Shown here: positions 8,479 to 16,145 of the stretch, one piece after another
Layout: each line of letters opens with the position of its first letter
How positions within the stretch are numbered: the stretch's first letter is position 1
NCBI RefSeq assembly: GCF_001679925.1
Contig: NZ_LYUZ01000098.1
Coordinates: forward strand, 1-41,621
DNA: 41,621 nt
Reading direction: 5' to 3'
Source of the DNA: Leisingera sp. JC1
GTDB taxonomy: Bacteria > Pseudomonadota > Alphaproteobacteria > Rhodobacterales > Rhodobacteraceae
Position numbers and translations under genes: made by a program
The notes under the pieces: model-generated
What the model was told of the DNA's origin: nothing
Database searches by the model: none
Seen by the model: only the letters and a program-made list of their open reading frames with translations

Positions 8479-8876
8479 ACCTCCGCCGTGATGGACCCGG
8501 CCCGCAGCAGCTTTTGAAATTTCGGGCACTCCAGATGGCTGGGTGCCGGGCAGTCCGCCACATGGCGCAGCGCGTCCTTCAACAGGGTCAGCTCGCGGAT
8601 CTGCGCCTCCAGCGCATCGGCGCGGGCATGCAGCTGGTCCCGCGGCAGATCGGGCTGGCCGTCCTTGCCAAACATGCCCGCAACCTCCTGCAGCGAAAAC
8701 CCCGCCGCCTTGCCCAGCGTGATCAGCGACAGCTGCAGCAGGACCTCCACCCCGAACTGCCGCCTGAGCCCCTTGCGCCCGGCTGAGGTGATCAGCCCCA
8801 GATCCTCGTAGTACCGCAGCGCTGAGGGGGCCACGCCGGAGCGTTCCGCAACCTCGCCAATATCCAGAAGTTTCAT
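8475..8876 (-). CDS. MerR-family transcriptional regulator
   Basis: The 133-residue protein starts at ATG 8876 behind GAGGT. Residues 1-70 are the winged helix-turn-helix of the MerR family (LDIGEVAERSGVAPSALRYYEDLGL). A long dimerisation helix follows (about 80-107). The C-terminus has Cys109 and Cys117 in DCPAPSHLECP, which could bind a metal or a thiol-reactive ligand, but the spacing is not the SoxR [2Fe-2S] pattern. It is transcribed away from an MFS transporter gene 69 bp off. The spacer between them holds a MerR-type operator, so it most likely activates that transporter in response to an unknown compound. Confidence 0.88.
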   Translation of the reverse strand: MKLLDIGEVAERSGVAPSALRYYEDLGLITSAGRKGLRRQFGVEVLLQLSLITLGKAAGFSLQEVAGMFGKDGQPDLPRDQLHARADALEAQIRELTLLKDALRHVADCPAPSHLECPKFQKLLRAGSITAEV

Positions 8877-8878
8877 CC

Positions 8879-8909
8879 TTGACCTCAAGCTGGCTTGAAT
8901 TGGCAGGCT
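8879..8909 (+). promoter_or_regulatory. MerR-type promoter/operator for the MFS transporter gene
   Basis: The -35 element TTGACC (8879-8884) and a possible -10 element CAGGCT (8904-8909) are separated by 19 bp, longer than the usual 17. Within this spacer lies the perfect dyad TCAAGC-TG-GCTTGA (8885-8898). An overlong spacer with a central dyad is the known architecture of MerR-activated promoters. It drives the MFS gene starting at 8946. Confidence 0.7.
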
Positions 8910-8945
8910 GCCAGCCTTGAACGGACCGGACAAGGGAAATCCACG

Positions 8946-10139
8946 ATGACGATTGAAAACATGAGCCTCTGGCGGCAGCCGCAGGCACTCGCGCTTCTGA
9001 TGGCCGCCAGCCTCACGGTGATGGCCAACGCGACCATCAGCCCGGCGCTGGCGGGGTTGGAGCAGGAATTTGCAGATGTGCCCGATGCAGGCTTCCTGGT
9101 GCGGCTTCTGATCACCGCGCCCTCGCTAGGGGTGATGCTGACCGCACCGCTGGCGGGCTGGCTCACAGACCGCAGCGGGCGGCGGGTGGTGCTGCTGGCA
9201 GGTGTCTGGCTGTTCATGCTCTGCGGCACTGCGGGCTTTTTCCTGCCGGACCTGAAGCTGATGCTTATCAGCCGCTTTGGCCTCGGCATCGCCGTCGGGC
9301 TGATCATGACCGCGCAGACCGCGCTGATCGGTGACTATTTCACCGGTGCCAGCCGCCAGGCGCTGACCGGCCTGCAGATCTCCGCCCGCAACTTCGGCGG
9401 GCTGGTTTTCATCGGCACCGCCGGGCTGGCCGCCACGCTGTCGCCGCGGCTGCCGTTCCTGATCTACGGGCTGTCGGTGCTGTGCCTCTATGCCGTCTGG
9501 CGCCACGCCCCCGAACCCCGGCGCAGCGGCGGCGGGGCAGGGCAGGCAGAGGCGCCGGGCCACCCGGCCTGGCTGGTGCTGGTCATTGCGGTCTCCGCCC
9601 TGCAGATGCTGACCAATGGCCTGTTCTTCATGATGCCGACCCAGCTGCCGTTCTTCTTTGCCGCCCAGGGCCTCAACAGCGCGCTGATGACCGGCGCCGG
9701 GCTGGGGCTTTTGTCGCTCTGTGGCGGTATCGCCGCACTGTTTTATGGGCGGCTCAAATCCAGGCTGCCGCACACCGTCATCTTTGCGCTGGGCTACGGT
9801 GCGCTGGCGGTTGGCTTCACAGTGCTGGCACAGCAGGGCAGCGCCACCCTATCCCTGGCAGGCGCCATGGTTGTCGGCATCGGTTACGCTACGGTCTCCC
9901 CCGGTTTTGTTGCCATTGCGCTGGCGCTTGCCCCCTCGGGACGGCGCGGCACGGCCGGCGCAATCCTCACGGCTTCGGTGTTCTGCGGCCAGTTCCTGTC
10001 GCCCTTTGCCAGCACGCCGGCCATCACACGGTGGGGATATGACGGCGCTTTCGGTGCTGCCGCAGCCCTGCTGGCGCTGGTGGCGGCAACAGCCGCCGCC
10101 GCGACCGTCTTAGCCGGCCGCCACCGTGCGAGAGCCTGA
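8946..10139 (+). CDS. MFS transporter (probable drug/small-molecule efflux)
   Basis: This encodes a 397-residue major facilitator with 12 predicted membrane helices. The loop after helix 2 carries the family signature PLAGWLTDRSGRRVVLLAG (near residue 75). Start at ATG 8946, preceded by AAGGGAAA; an in-frame TTG at 8895 lies inside the operator and is rejected. The neighbouring MerR gene and the operator in between indicate inducible efflux. It resembles multidrug or sugar-efflux-type members, but the substrate cannot be deduced. A strong bidirectional terminator follows, shared with prs. Confidence 0.87.
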   Translation: MTIENMSLWRQPQALALLMAASLTVMANATISPALAGLEQEFADVPDAGFLVRLLITAPSLGVMLTAPLAGWLTDRSGRRVVLLAGVWLFMLCGTAGFFLPDLKLMLISRFGLGIAVGLIMTAQTALIGDYFTGASRQALTGLQISARNFGGLVFIGTAGLAATLSPRLPFLIYGLSVLCLYAVWRHAPEPRRSGGGAGQAEAPGHPAWLVLVIAVSALQMLTNGLFFMMPTQLPFFFAAQGLNSALMTGAGLGLLSLCGGIAALFYGRLKSRLPHTVIFALGYGALAVGFTVLAQQGSATLSLAGAMVVGIGYATVSPGFVAIALALAPSGRRGTAGAILTASVFCGQFLSPFASTPAITRWGYDGAFGAAAALLALVAATAAAATVLAGRHRARA

Positions 10140-10146
10140 AAAGCAA

Positions 10147-10172
10147 AAAGCCCCGCACAATGGCGGGGCTTT
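10147..10172. terminator. Bidirectional terminator between the MFS gene and prs
   Basis: AAAGCCCCGC (10147-10156) pairs with GCGGGGCTTT (10163-10172) around a 6-base loop. A-rich sequence on one side and T-rich on the other give a U-run on either strand. The two flanking genes converge here. Confidence 0.9.
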
Positions 10173-10194
10173 CCAATTCGATTTAACAGCCGTC

Positions 10195-11217
10195 TCAGCC
10201 GCCGTTGGAATAGAGGCTCTCGTAGATCGGCACCAGCGTCTTGTCCTCGAACAGCGACGACACCGAGGTGCCGTGCCAGATGTTCAGGATGGCCTGGGTG
10301 AACAGCGGCGCGGTGGGAACGATACGGATGTTCGGCGCGTTGATCACGGCCTCAGTGGGCTGGATGGTGTCGGTCAGCACCAGTGACTTCATCACCGAAT
10401 TGGTGACCCGCTCCACCGCCGGGCCGCTCATCACGCCGTGGGTGATATAGGCGTGCACTTCCTTGGCGCCGTTGTCCAGCAGCACCTGGGCTGCCTTGCA
10501 CAGGGTGCCGGCGGTGTCGCACATGTCGTCGACGATCAGGCAGATCTTGTCCTTCACGTCGCCGATCACGGTCATCTCCGCCACTTCGCCGGCCTTCTCA
10601 CGGCGCTTGTCGACGATCGACAGCGGCGCGCTGATGCGCTTGGCCAGCTCGCGGGCGCGGGCCACGCCGCCCACATCCGGCGATACCACCATCAGTTCGT
10701 CCATCCGGTCCTTGAACTGGTCCTTCACGTCCAGCGCAAAGATCGGCGAGGCATAGAGGTTGTCCACCGGAATATCGAAGAAACCCTGGATCTGCGCCGC
10801 GTGCAGGTCCATGGTCAGAACCCGCTCGATGCCGGCACCGGTCAGCATGTTGGCGACCAGCTTGGCCGAAATCGGCGTGCGCGCCTTGGTTCGGCGGTCC
10901 TGGCGGGCATAGCCGAAATAGGGGATCACCGCGGTGATGCGCTGGGCCGAAGAGCGGCGCAGCGCGTCGGCGATGATCAGCAGCTCCATCAGGTTGTCAT
11001 TGGCCGGGTTCGAGGTCGGCTGGATGATGAACATGTCCTCGCCGCGGACGTTCTCATAGACTTCGACGAAGATCTCGCCGTCATTGAACCGCTCGACGCG
11101 GGCATCCACCAGCCCCTGGTCGACGCCGCGGTGCAGGCTCATGCGGCGGGTAATGGCTTGGGCAAGAGGAAGGTTGGCGTTCCCAGCAATCAGCTTGGGT
11201 TCGTTCAAGGTCGGCAT
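10195..11217 (-). CDS. prs: Ribose-phosphate pyrophosphokinase (PRPP synthetase)
   Basis: The 340-residue enzyme makes phosphoribosyl pyrophosphate from ribose 5-phosphate and ATP, feeding purine, pyrimidine, histidine, tryptophan and NAD synthesis. Visible hallmarks are the ATP/ribose region FGYARQDRR (101-109), the metal-binding [11 protein letters not shown] (137-147), and the PRPP loop [11 protein letters not shown] (229-239). Length is slightly above the 310-320 usual for bacteria because of a short N-terminal extension and small insertions. It is monocistronic, ending at a terminator shared with the MFS gene. An 8-bp inverted repeat lies in the upstream region. Confidence 0.97.
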   Translation of the reverse strand: MPTLNEPKLIAGNANLPLAQAITRRMSLHRGVDQGLVDARVERFNDGEIFVEVYENVRGEDMFIIQPTSNPANDNLMELLIIADALRRSSAQRITAVIPYFGYARQDRRTKARTPISAKLVANMLTGAGIERVLTMDLHAAQIQGFFDIPVDNLYASPIFALDVKDQFKDRMDELMVVSPDVGGVARARELAKRISAPLSIVDKRREKAGEVAEMTVIGDVKDKICLIVDDMCDTAGTLCKAAQVLLDNGAKEVHAYITHGVMSGPAVERVTNSVMKSLVLTDTIQPTEAVINAPNIRIVPTAPLFTQAILNIWHGTSVSSLFEDKTLVPIYESLYSNGG

Positions 11218-11270
11218 TGGCTGTTATCCCCAGGCAGCAATGGCAATGTGTCAGATTCGTGATATTGAAC

Positions 11271-11313
11271 CCCGCTTATCATGCACTTACCCTCGCGCAT
11301 AGTTCTAAGCGGG
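11271..11313. promoter_or_regulatory. Inverted repeat CCCGCTTA...TAAGCGGG in the divergent prs/hydrolase region
   Basis: Two perfect 8-bp arms (11271-11278 and 11306-11313) flank 27 bases in the 169-bp region between prs and the alpha/beta hydrolase gene. It may be an operator with widely spaced half-sites or a hairpin. I recognise no regulator for it. Confidence 0.3.
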
Positions 11314-11386
11314 AGAAACAGCTTTTGGTGGCATCTCGGCACCCCCTCTCAACCCTTTGCGGGTTTGCCCGGCCGGCCGGCCCCGC

Positions 11387-12196
11387 ATGAGCCGCGCCCC
11401 GCAGGTGTTCCACCGCAGCTTCGGCCACGGCCCGCGTCCCGTGCTGGCGGTGCATTGCTCGCTGGCCCATTCCGGCGCCTGGCGCGGCGTGGCCGAGAGA
11501 CTGGCAGAGGAGATCACCCTCACCGGTTTCGACATGCTCAGCCACGGCCGCAGCCCGGACTGGGACGGGCAGGGCAACTACCAGCTGCTGAACATGGAGG
11601 CAGGGCTGGCGCTGCTGACGGAGCCGCTGGACCTGATCGGCCACTCCTTCGGCGCCACTGTGGCGTTGCGGATGGCGATGGCCCGCCCGGATCTGGTGCG
11701 CAGCCTCACCCTGATCGAACCGGTACTGTTCGCCGCCGCGCGCGGCGAGGACCCCGCCGCCTTTGCCGCACTTGAGGCCGCCAGCCGGCCCGCCGAGGCC
11801 GCATGGGAAGCAGGCGACTGCGAGCGGACCACCCGGCTGTTCAACCGCATGTGGGGAACCGGCGAGGTGAAATGGCCCGATCTGCCGGAACCCGCCCGTG
11901 CCGCGATGCTGCGCGCGATGCCGGTGGTGATGGCCAGCCGCGCGGTTCTGCACGAGGACGCAAACGGCACCCTGGCCCCCGGCGCGCTGGATGCCGTCAC
12001 CATGCCGGTGCAGATCCTGACCGGCGCGGACAGCCCGCCCGTCATCCCCGCCATCGCCCGCAGCCTCTGCCGCAGCCTCGGTGCCACACACACCGCGGTG
12101 CCGGGCGCGGGCCACATGCTGCCAATAACCCACCCAGCGGAAACCGCCGCGCTGCTGCGCGGGTTCTGGCGGCGCCATGGCCCGGCGGCCCCCTGA
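11387..12196 (+). CDS. Alpha/beta hydrolase
   Basis: The 269-residue protein has an alpha/beta hydrolase fold: nucleophile elbow GHSFGA with Ser87, and the catalytic His in the C-terminal GAGHMLPITHP. A cap region rich in Ala and Arg lies between. The start is uncertain; ATG 11387 (MSRAPQVF) fits the fold's first strand best, and neither it nor the upstream in-frame GTG/ATG candidates have a good ribosome-binding site. The oxyanion-hole region (AVHCSLAHSGAWR, about 21-33) is like that of esterases and C-C hydrolases. There is no signal peptide. The substrate is unknown. It converges on an NTF2-like gene 15 bp away. Confidence 0.82.
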   Translation: MSRAPQVFHRSFGHGPRPVLAVHCSLAHSGAWRGVAERLAEEITLTGFDMLSHGRSPDWDGQGNYQLLNMEAGLALLTEPLDLIGHSFGATVALRMAMARPDLVRSLTLIEPVLFAAARGEDPAAFAALEAASRPAEAAWEAGDCERTTRLFNRMWGTGEVKWPDLPEPARAAMLRAMPVVMASRAVLHEDANGTLAPGALDAVTMPVQILTGADSPPVIPAIARSLCRSLGATHTAVPGAGHMLPITHPAETAALLRGFWRRHGPAAP

Positions 12197-12211
12197 CAGC
12201 TTCATTGCAGG

Positions 12212-12616
12212 TCAGATTTCCGTCACCGAGGTGACCACCTCGCGGAAGAAATCGATCTTGCCATCCTCCTGGTGGGTGGTGATCAGCGTGCCGCTCTCCA
12301 CCACCGCCCCGGCCCTTGCATAGAAAAACCGCTGACGGAACCGGGTCAGGAACCAGCCGTCCCCCAGATCCTGGGTGGCGCTTTCCAGGATCCGGGTGCC
12401 TTGCGGAAAGACTTCCTGACCCAGCCGGGCCAGCAGCCTCGCGAACCCTTCGGCATCTGTTGCGGCCTGCCAGGAAATATCGGCATCATCCCTGTAGTGG
12501 TCGATGCGGAAATCAATACCGGGGGCAATCAGGTTCATGATTGCCGGGTCTCCGGCCTCAAACAGTTTCAAGAGCTGCCCGATGACGGGAGGAGCGGCTG
12601 ATGCAGTGTCTTTCAT
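12212..12616 (-). CDS. NTF2/SnoaL-like domain protein
   Basis: The 134-residue protein fits the cone-shaped NTF2-like (SnoaL) fold: an N-terminal helix with IGQLLKLFEAGD, the strand IDFRIDHY, and a run of beta strands (GWFLTRFRQRFFYARAG, SGTLITTHQEDGKIDFFREV). Members are isomerases, dehydratases or ligand-binding proteins, and no catalytic residue pattern allows a choice. It is divergent from a LysR gene across 99 bp, the standard arrangement of a LysR regulator with its target, so regulation by that protein is likely. Cytoplasmic. Confidence 0.72.
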   Translation of the reverse strand: MKDTASAAPPVIGQLLKLFEAGDPAIMNLIAPGIDFRIDHYRDDADISWQAATDAEGFARLLARLGQEVFPQGTRILESATQDLGDGWFLTRFRQRFFYARAGAVVESGTLITTHQEDGKIDFFREVVTSVTEI

Positions 12617-12702
12617 GTGGCTGGCTTTCTGTGCTGTTGCAGTTGCACGCAGCTAGCCACGGGACCTGGGCAAAGTTAATTGCTTTGATGACTATCGTTA
12701 AT

Positions 12703-12717
12703 ATAGGTGTTGCCTAT
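12703..12717. promoter_or_regulatory. LysR-type palindrome overlapping the LysR start codon
   Basis: ATAGG-TGTTG-CCTAT is a perfect inverted repeat with 5-bp arms and contains the T-N11-A core of LysR boxes (T12704, A12716). It overlaps the ATG of the regulator gene at 12716. Just upstream, GTTAAT appears twice (12675-12680 and 12697-12702). Binding here would repress the regulator's own expression, which is inference. Confidence 0.45.
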
Positions 12718-13531
12718 GATTGATCTTGCCCCGCTCCGGTATTTCCAGTCCGCCTATGACACCGGGACCTTCAGTGCTGCAGCCCGTATGAACGGTGTTA
12801 GCCAGCCGTCGGTGTCCGCTGCGGTTTCAAAGCTCGAAGAGCATTTTGGCGGTGCCCTGTTCCTGCGCAGGCGGGACGGTCTGGCGCCAACCGCGCTGGG
12901 GCATGAACTGTACCGCCAGTCCGGCGCGGTGCTGGCGCAGCTCAGCTTGCTGGAGCAACGGCTGACAGGGCGCGTGCCGCAGGTGGTGCGGGTGCACTGC
13001 CAGCCGGATATCCTCGTGGCGTCCTTTCATGCGGCGCTCTCCGGCCTGCGCCGGGACACTGCAGCGCTGACCTTCCAGTTCACAAACAGCTGCGAGGATG
13101 CGGATATCCTGTTCTGTTCAGACGGCTGCGTGCCGCGGGGCTGCACGTTCCATCCCCTGTGGACGGAAAGCTATGGTGCCGCCCTGCCGCGGGATCATCC
13201 CCTTGCCGCCCGCCCGGAGCTTGCGCTGGAGGATCTTGAGGGCGAACCTTTGATCGCGCGGCCCTATTGCCCGGCAGCGGACCAGTTCCTGATGCAGGGG
13301 GAGACCCCCGCTTGTATCGTGGCAGAGGCGGCGCATGATGCGCAGCTGCTGGATCTGGTTGCTGCCGGGCTCGGGGTTGCCCTTGTGCCGATGGGCCACG
13401 CCCGCGCGCAGGGCGGAATCGCTGTCCTGCCCTTGCGCGGCAGCCAGGTTCACCGCCAGGCCGGGATCGCACATCGCAAAACCCAGTTTGCGGCCGGGAT
13501 CGCCCGTGCCTTATGTGCTGCCTGGAGCTAG
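12716..13531 (+). CDS. LysR-family transcriptional regulator
   Basis: The 271-residue protein has the LysR winged helix at residues 1-60 (LRYFQSAYDTGTFSAAAR, then SQPSVSAAVSKLEEHFGGALFLR). A short type-2 periplasmic-binding-like effector domain follows from about 85. It is shorter than the usual 290-310 residues. I chose ATG 12716, with AGGTG 7 bases upstream, over the GTG at 12707 and TTG at 12710. It is divergent from the NTF2-like gene and converges on the cytochrome c gene with only 8 bp between. The inducer is unknown. Confidence 0.9.
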   Translation: MIDLAPLRYFQSAYDTGTFSAAARMNGVSQPSVSAAVSKLEEHFGGALFLRRRDGLAPTALGHELYRQSGAVLAQLSLLEQRLTGRVPQVVRVHCQPDILVASFHAALSGLRRDTAALTFQFTNSCEDADILFCSDGCVPRGCTFHPLWTESYGAALPRDHPLAARPELALEDLEGEPLIARPYCPAADQFLMQGETPACIVAEAAHDAQLLDLVAAGLGVALVPMGHARAQGGIAVLPLRGSQVHRQAGIAHRKTQFAAGIARALCAAWS

Positions 13532-13539
13532 CCCCGTCC

Positions 13540-14061
13540 TCACCAGGGGGTCGCGCCCTGCTTGGCCCAGACGTCCAGGAAATTGCCGTGGTTCGGCATC
13601 TTCACCGCGGGCAGGGTCTCTGCCGTCATCGCGGTTTCCGCGTCAATCACCCCGTTGCGCTCCAGGATATAGGCCGCCAGCGCATAGGCCTCGTCATCGC
13701 TCAGCGATTTCGGCGCCTCCAGCGGCATCGCCCGGCGGATGTAGTCAAACAGCGTGGTGGCATAGGGCCAGTAGCTGCCCGCGGGCTTGGCCCAGACATC
13801 ATTGGGGCCAACCGGCGGCATCACCGGCCCTTCGCTGCCGGTTGCGCCATGGCAAGTGGTGCATTTCGCAGCGTAGATCTCCGCGCCTTGCGCCGCGGTG
13901 CCGCTGCCCGCAGGCAGGCCGGTGCCGTCGGGTTTCACATAAGTGGCGTAGAACGGGATATCCGCGGCCTCCAGCGGTTGCCCCAGCCCCGGCCCTTCGG
14001 CGCGGGCGGCAGCGGCGGTCAGCAGCAGGGCGGCGGTGGCGGTGAGTTTAAAGATAGACAT
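13540..14061 (-). CDS. Monohaem cytochrome c, SoxD/SorB-like subunit
   Basis: This 173-residue protein has an N-terminal Sec signal peptide (about 1-21, cut after ARA) and one haem-binding motif CTTCHG with Cys67, Cys70 and His71. A plausible axial Met is in RRAMPLEAP. It overlaps the SoxC-type gene upstream by 14 bp, so translation is coupled. Its role would be to accept electrons from the molybdenum centre and pass them to the respiratory chain in the periplasm. SoxD of Paracoccus is a larger dihaem protein, so this is closer in size to the SorB partner of SorAB-type enzymes. An upstream extension of the frame is rejected since it lacks a signal peptide in place. Confidence 0.88.
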   Translation of the reverse strand: MSIFKLTATAALLLTAAAARAEGPGLGQPLEAADIPFYATYVKPDGTGLPAGSGTAAQGAEIYAAKCTTCHGATGSEGPVMPPVGPNDVWAKPAGSYWPYATTLFDYIRRAMPLEAPKSLSDDEAYALAAYILERNGVIDAETAMTAETLPAVKMPNHGNFLDVWAKQGATPW

Positions 14062-15331
14062 TCTGAACCGCTCCTTCTGCCGTGACCTGCCAGGGCTGGA
14101 TGGCGTTGTAATGCAGGAAGTTCGAGGCGTGATAGCGCGCCTTCCAGTCGGCGCGCGCAGGCTGCACCGCGCCGGTCTCATCCGTGGCGCGGCTCATCAG
14201 CACCAGCGGTGATCCATCCCAGTGCCAGGGCAGGCTGAAGCGGGTCAGCGCCTGCGGCAGCACCGGCCCGGCCAGCGCCGCCTCGGCCCAGCTGGCGCCG
14301 CCGTCCGCCGACACCTCGACCTTGGCGACCTTGCCCGCGCCGGTCCAGGCCAGCCCGGAAATCTCGTAAAATCCTGGCCCGCTCATCGTCATGGTCGAAG
14401 ACGGATGGGTAATGAATGACTTCACCCCCATCGCAAAGGTGAACTGCAGCGAGGAGCCATCGGCCAGGATCTCGGTGTACTCGCCCGATTCATCCTTGGT
14501 ATGCACCGGCGCCTCCGTCACCCACAGGCTGGTCAGCCACTTGATGTTCATATTGCCCTCGAACCCGGGCAGCAGCAGCCGCATCGGATAGCCCTGCTCG
14601 GGCCGGATCCGCTCGCCGTTCTGGTAGAGCGCCAGCATCCCGTCGCTCATCACCTTCTCCATCGGGATCGAGCGCGCCAGGCTCGGCCCGTCGGCGCCGG
14701 CGGCAACCACCCATTTGCCCTCTGGCTTGACGCCCGCTTCCTCCATCAGCACGCGCATCGGGATGCCGGCCCATTCGGTGTTCGACACCAGCCCGTGCAG
14801 CATGTCGCAGCCCGCCTGCATCGGCTCTGGCATAATGGCGTTGAACAGGCTGTTGCCGGCGCATTCCAGGAAATGGGTCGCCGTCACCATCGGGTAGCGC
14901 TCCAGCGCGTCCAGATCGAATTGCAGCGGGCGTTCCACCAGCCCGTGGATCATCAGATGGTGGCGGGCCGGGTCGATATCGGGCCGGCCGCCGTGGTGCA
15001 CCTCGTAATGCAGCCCGCTGGGGGTGATGGTGCCGCGCAGTTTGTGATGCGGCGTGCCCGACAGGCTGAAGGCCGGCGCCACATCCTGCCAGGGTTCAAT
15101 GATGGCGCGCTGCACCGCCGATTCCGCCGCCGCCGGCGCGCCATAGCCGCGTGCCCGCGCGCCTGCGGCTTTGGTCCATTCCGGGATCTCCGCCTCTGCC
15201 CGCGCCACGCGCGGCTGCAGCAGCCCCGCGGCCGTCCCCGCAGCGGCTGAGGCCAGCAGCGTCCGGCGGCTCAGCAGCCCGCCGCCCGCGGCATAGTCCA
15301 GCGCCGCGCTGTCAATGTCGGATCGTGTCAT
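14048..15331 (-). CDS. soxC: SoxC-type molybdopterin sulfite/sulfane dehydrogenase
   Basis: The 427-residue protein has a twin-arginine signal (SRRTLLASAA at 21-30, with RR at 22-23), so it is exported folded with its cofactor. Its sulfite oxidase-type molybdopterin domain carries ATHFLECAGN with Cys157, the expected molybdenum ligand. A C-terminal dimerisation domain follows (about 300-427: VEVSADGGASW, WHWDGSPL). It starts at ATG 15331 behind GGGAGGGG. With the downstream cytochrome it should oxidise sulfite or protein-bound sulfane sulfur in the periplasm. The other sox genes (soxXA, soxYZ, soxB) are not in the window, so a stand-alone sulfite dehydrogenase is as likely as a Sox component. 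Confidence 0.88.
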   Translation of the reverse strand: MTRSDIDSAALDYAAGGGLLSRRTLLASAAAGTAAGLLQPRVARAEAEIPEWTKAAGARARGYGAPAAAESAVQRAIIEPWQDVAPAFSLSGTPHHKLRGTITPSGLHYEVHHGGRPDIDPARHHLMIHGLVERPLQFDLDALERYPMVTATHFLECAGNSLFNAIMPEPMQAGCDMLHGLVSNTEWAGIPMRVLMEEAGVKPEGKWVVAAGADGPSLARSIPMEKVMSDGMLALYQNGERIRPEQGYPMRLLLPGFEGNMNIKWLTSLWVTEAPVHTKDESGEYTEILADGSSLQFTFAMGVKSFITHPSSTMTMSGPGFYEISGLAWTGAGKVAKVEVSADGGASWAEAALAGPVLPQALTRFSLPWHWDGSPLVLMSRATDETGAVQPARADWKARYHASNFLHYNAIQPWQVTAEGAVQNVYL

Positions 15332-15529
15332 GAATGTCCCCTCCCTTGCTGGCAATGCTGCTCGCACAGGGCCCCAGGACGCGGGTCTTCTCACCCGCTG
15401 CCGCCGCAACTCTACCATAAAACCGGCCGCAGCAGCAGGGGTCGGGGCGCGGCCGGCCGCAGCTGCCCTTTGGAAAACCCGGCACTTTCGCTAAACTCAG
15501 CCGCAGGTGAAGAGTGACAGGAGGCCCCC

Positions 15530-16123
15530 ATGCCCGGACTGGATTTCTGGTATTCGATCGGCAGCACCTACAGCTACCTCACCGTGATGCGGATCGCGGA
15601 TGCGGCGGCGCAGGCCAGCGTTCCGGTCCGCTGGCGCCCCTTTAACGTGCGCCATGTGATGACGGTGCAGAACAACATCCCGTTCAAGGACAAGCCGGAA
15701 AAGACCGCCTATATGTGGCGCGACATCGAACGGCGCGCCGGGCGCTACGGCCTCCATGTGCGGCTACCCGCGCCGTACCCGCTGCCGGAGCTGGTGCTGG
15801 CCAACCAGGTGGCGGCGCTGGGCGCGGCAGAGGGCTGGGGCGAGGCCTATACCCAGGCCGCCTACCGCTGCTGGTTCGAGGCCGGCCAGCCCGCGGGCGA
15901 GGACCCGAACCTCTCCGCCAGCCTCCAGGCCGCGGGCCAGGACCCGGCCCGAGTGCTGGCAGAGGCGGTGTCGGACAAAACGGTCAAAATGCTCGCGGAC
16001 GCAACCGAGGAAGCAATGGCGCTGGGCATCTTCGGCGCCCCCAGCTTCGTTGTGGCGGGGGAGGTCTTCTGGGGTGACGACCGGCTGGAGGACGCGCTGC
16101 TCTGGGCGCAGGGCAAGCGCTGA
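15530..16123 (+). CDS. 2-hydroxychromene-2-carboxylate isomerase / DsbA-family protein
   Basis: The 197-residue protein belongs to the thioredoxin-fold group that includes HCCA isomerase (NahD) and kappa-class glutathione transferases. The N-terminus DFWYSIGSTYSYLT holds the Ser cluster (9-15) that replaces the thioredoxin Cys pair and binds glutathione. The C-terminus has the typical GIFGAPSFVVAGEVFWGDDRL. In naphthalene degradation the enzyme isomerises hydroxychromene carboxylate, but no aromatic-degradation genes are adjacent, so the real substrate is open. It starts at ATG 15530 with AGGAGG 5-10 bases upstream. Convergent with the aldolase gene; both stop codons lie within one inverted repeat. 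Confidence 0.85.
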   Translation: MPGLDFWYSIGSTYSYLTVMRIADAAAQASVPVRWRPFNVRHVMTVQNNIPFKDKPEKTAYMWRDIERRAGRYGLHVRLPAPYPLPELVLANQVAALGAAEGWGEAYTQAAYRCWFEAGQPAGEDPNLSASLQAAGQDPARVLAEAVSDKTVKMLADATEEAMALGIFGAPSFVVAGEVFWGDDRLEDALLWAQGKR

Positions 16124-16145
16124 CCGCCGCCCTGCCTGCGGTCAG
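16120..16145. terminator. Inverted repeat spanning both convergent stop codons
   Basis: CTGACCGC (16120-16127) pairs with GCGGTCAG (16138-16145) across a 10-base loop. TGA of the isomerase gene and TCA (stop on the minus strand) of the aldolase gene both lie in the arms. No T-run follows on either side, so it may be a weak bidirectional terminator. Confidence 0.4.

Noticed and set aside
8895..8945. Upstream TTG start for the MFS transporter
   Set aside because: It lies in the MerR operator and before the predicted transcription start; ATG 8946 has a suitable ribosome-binding site.
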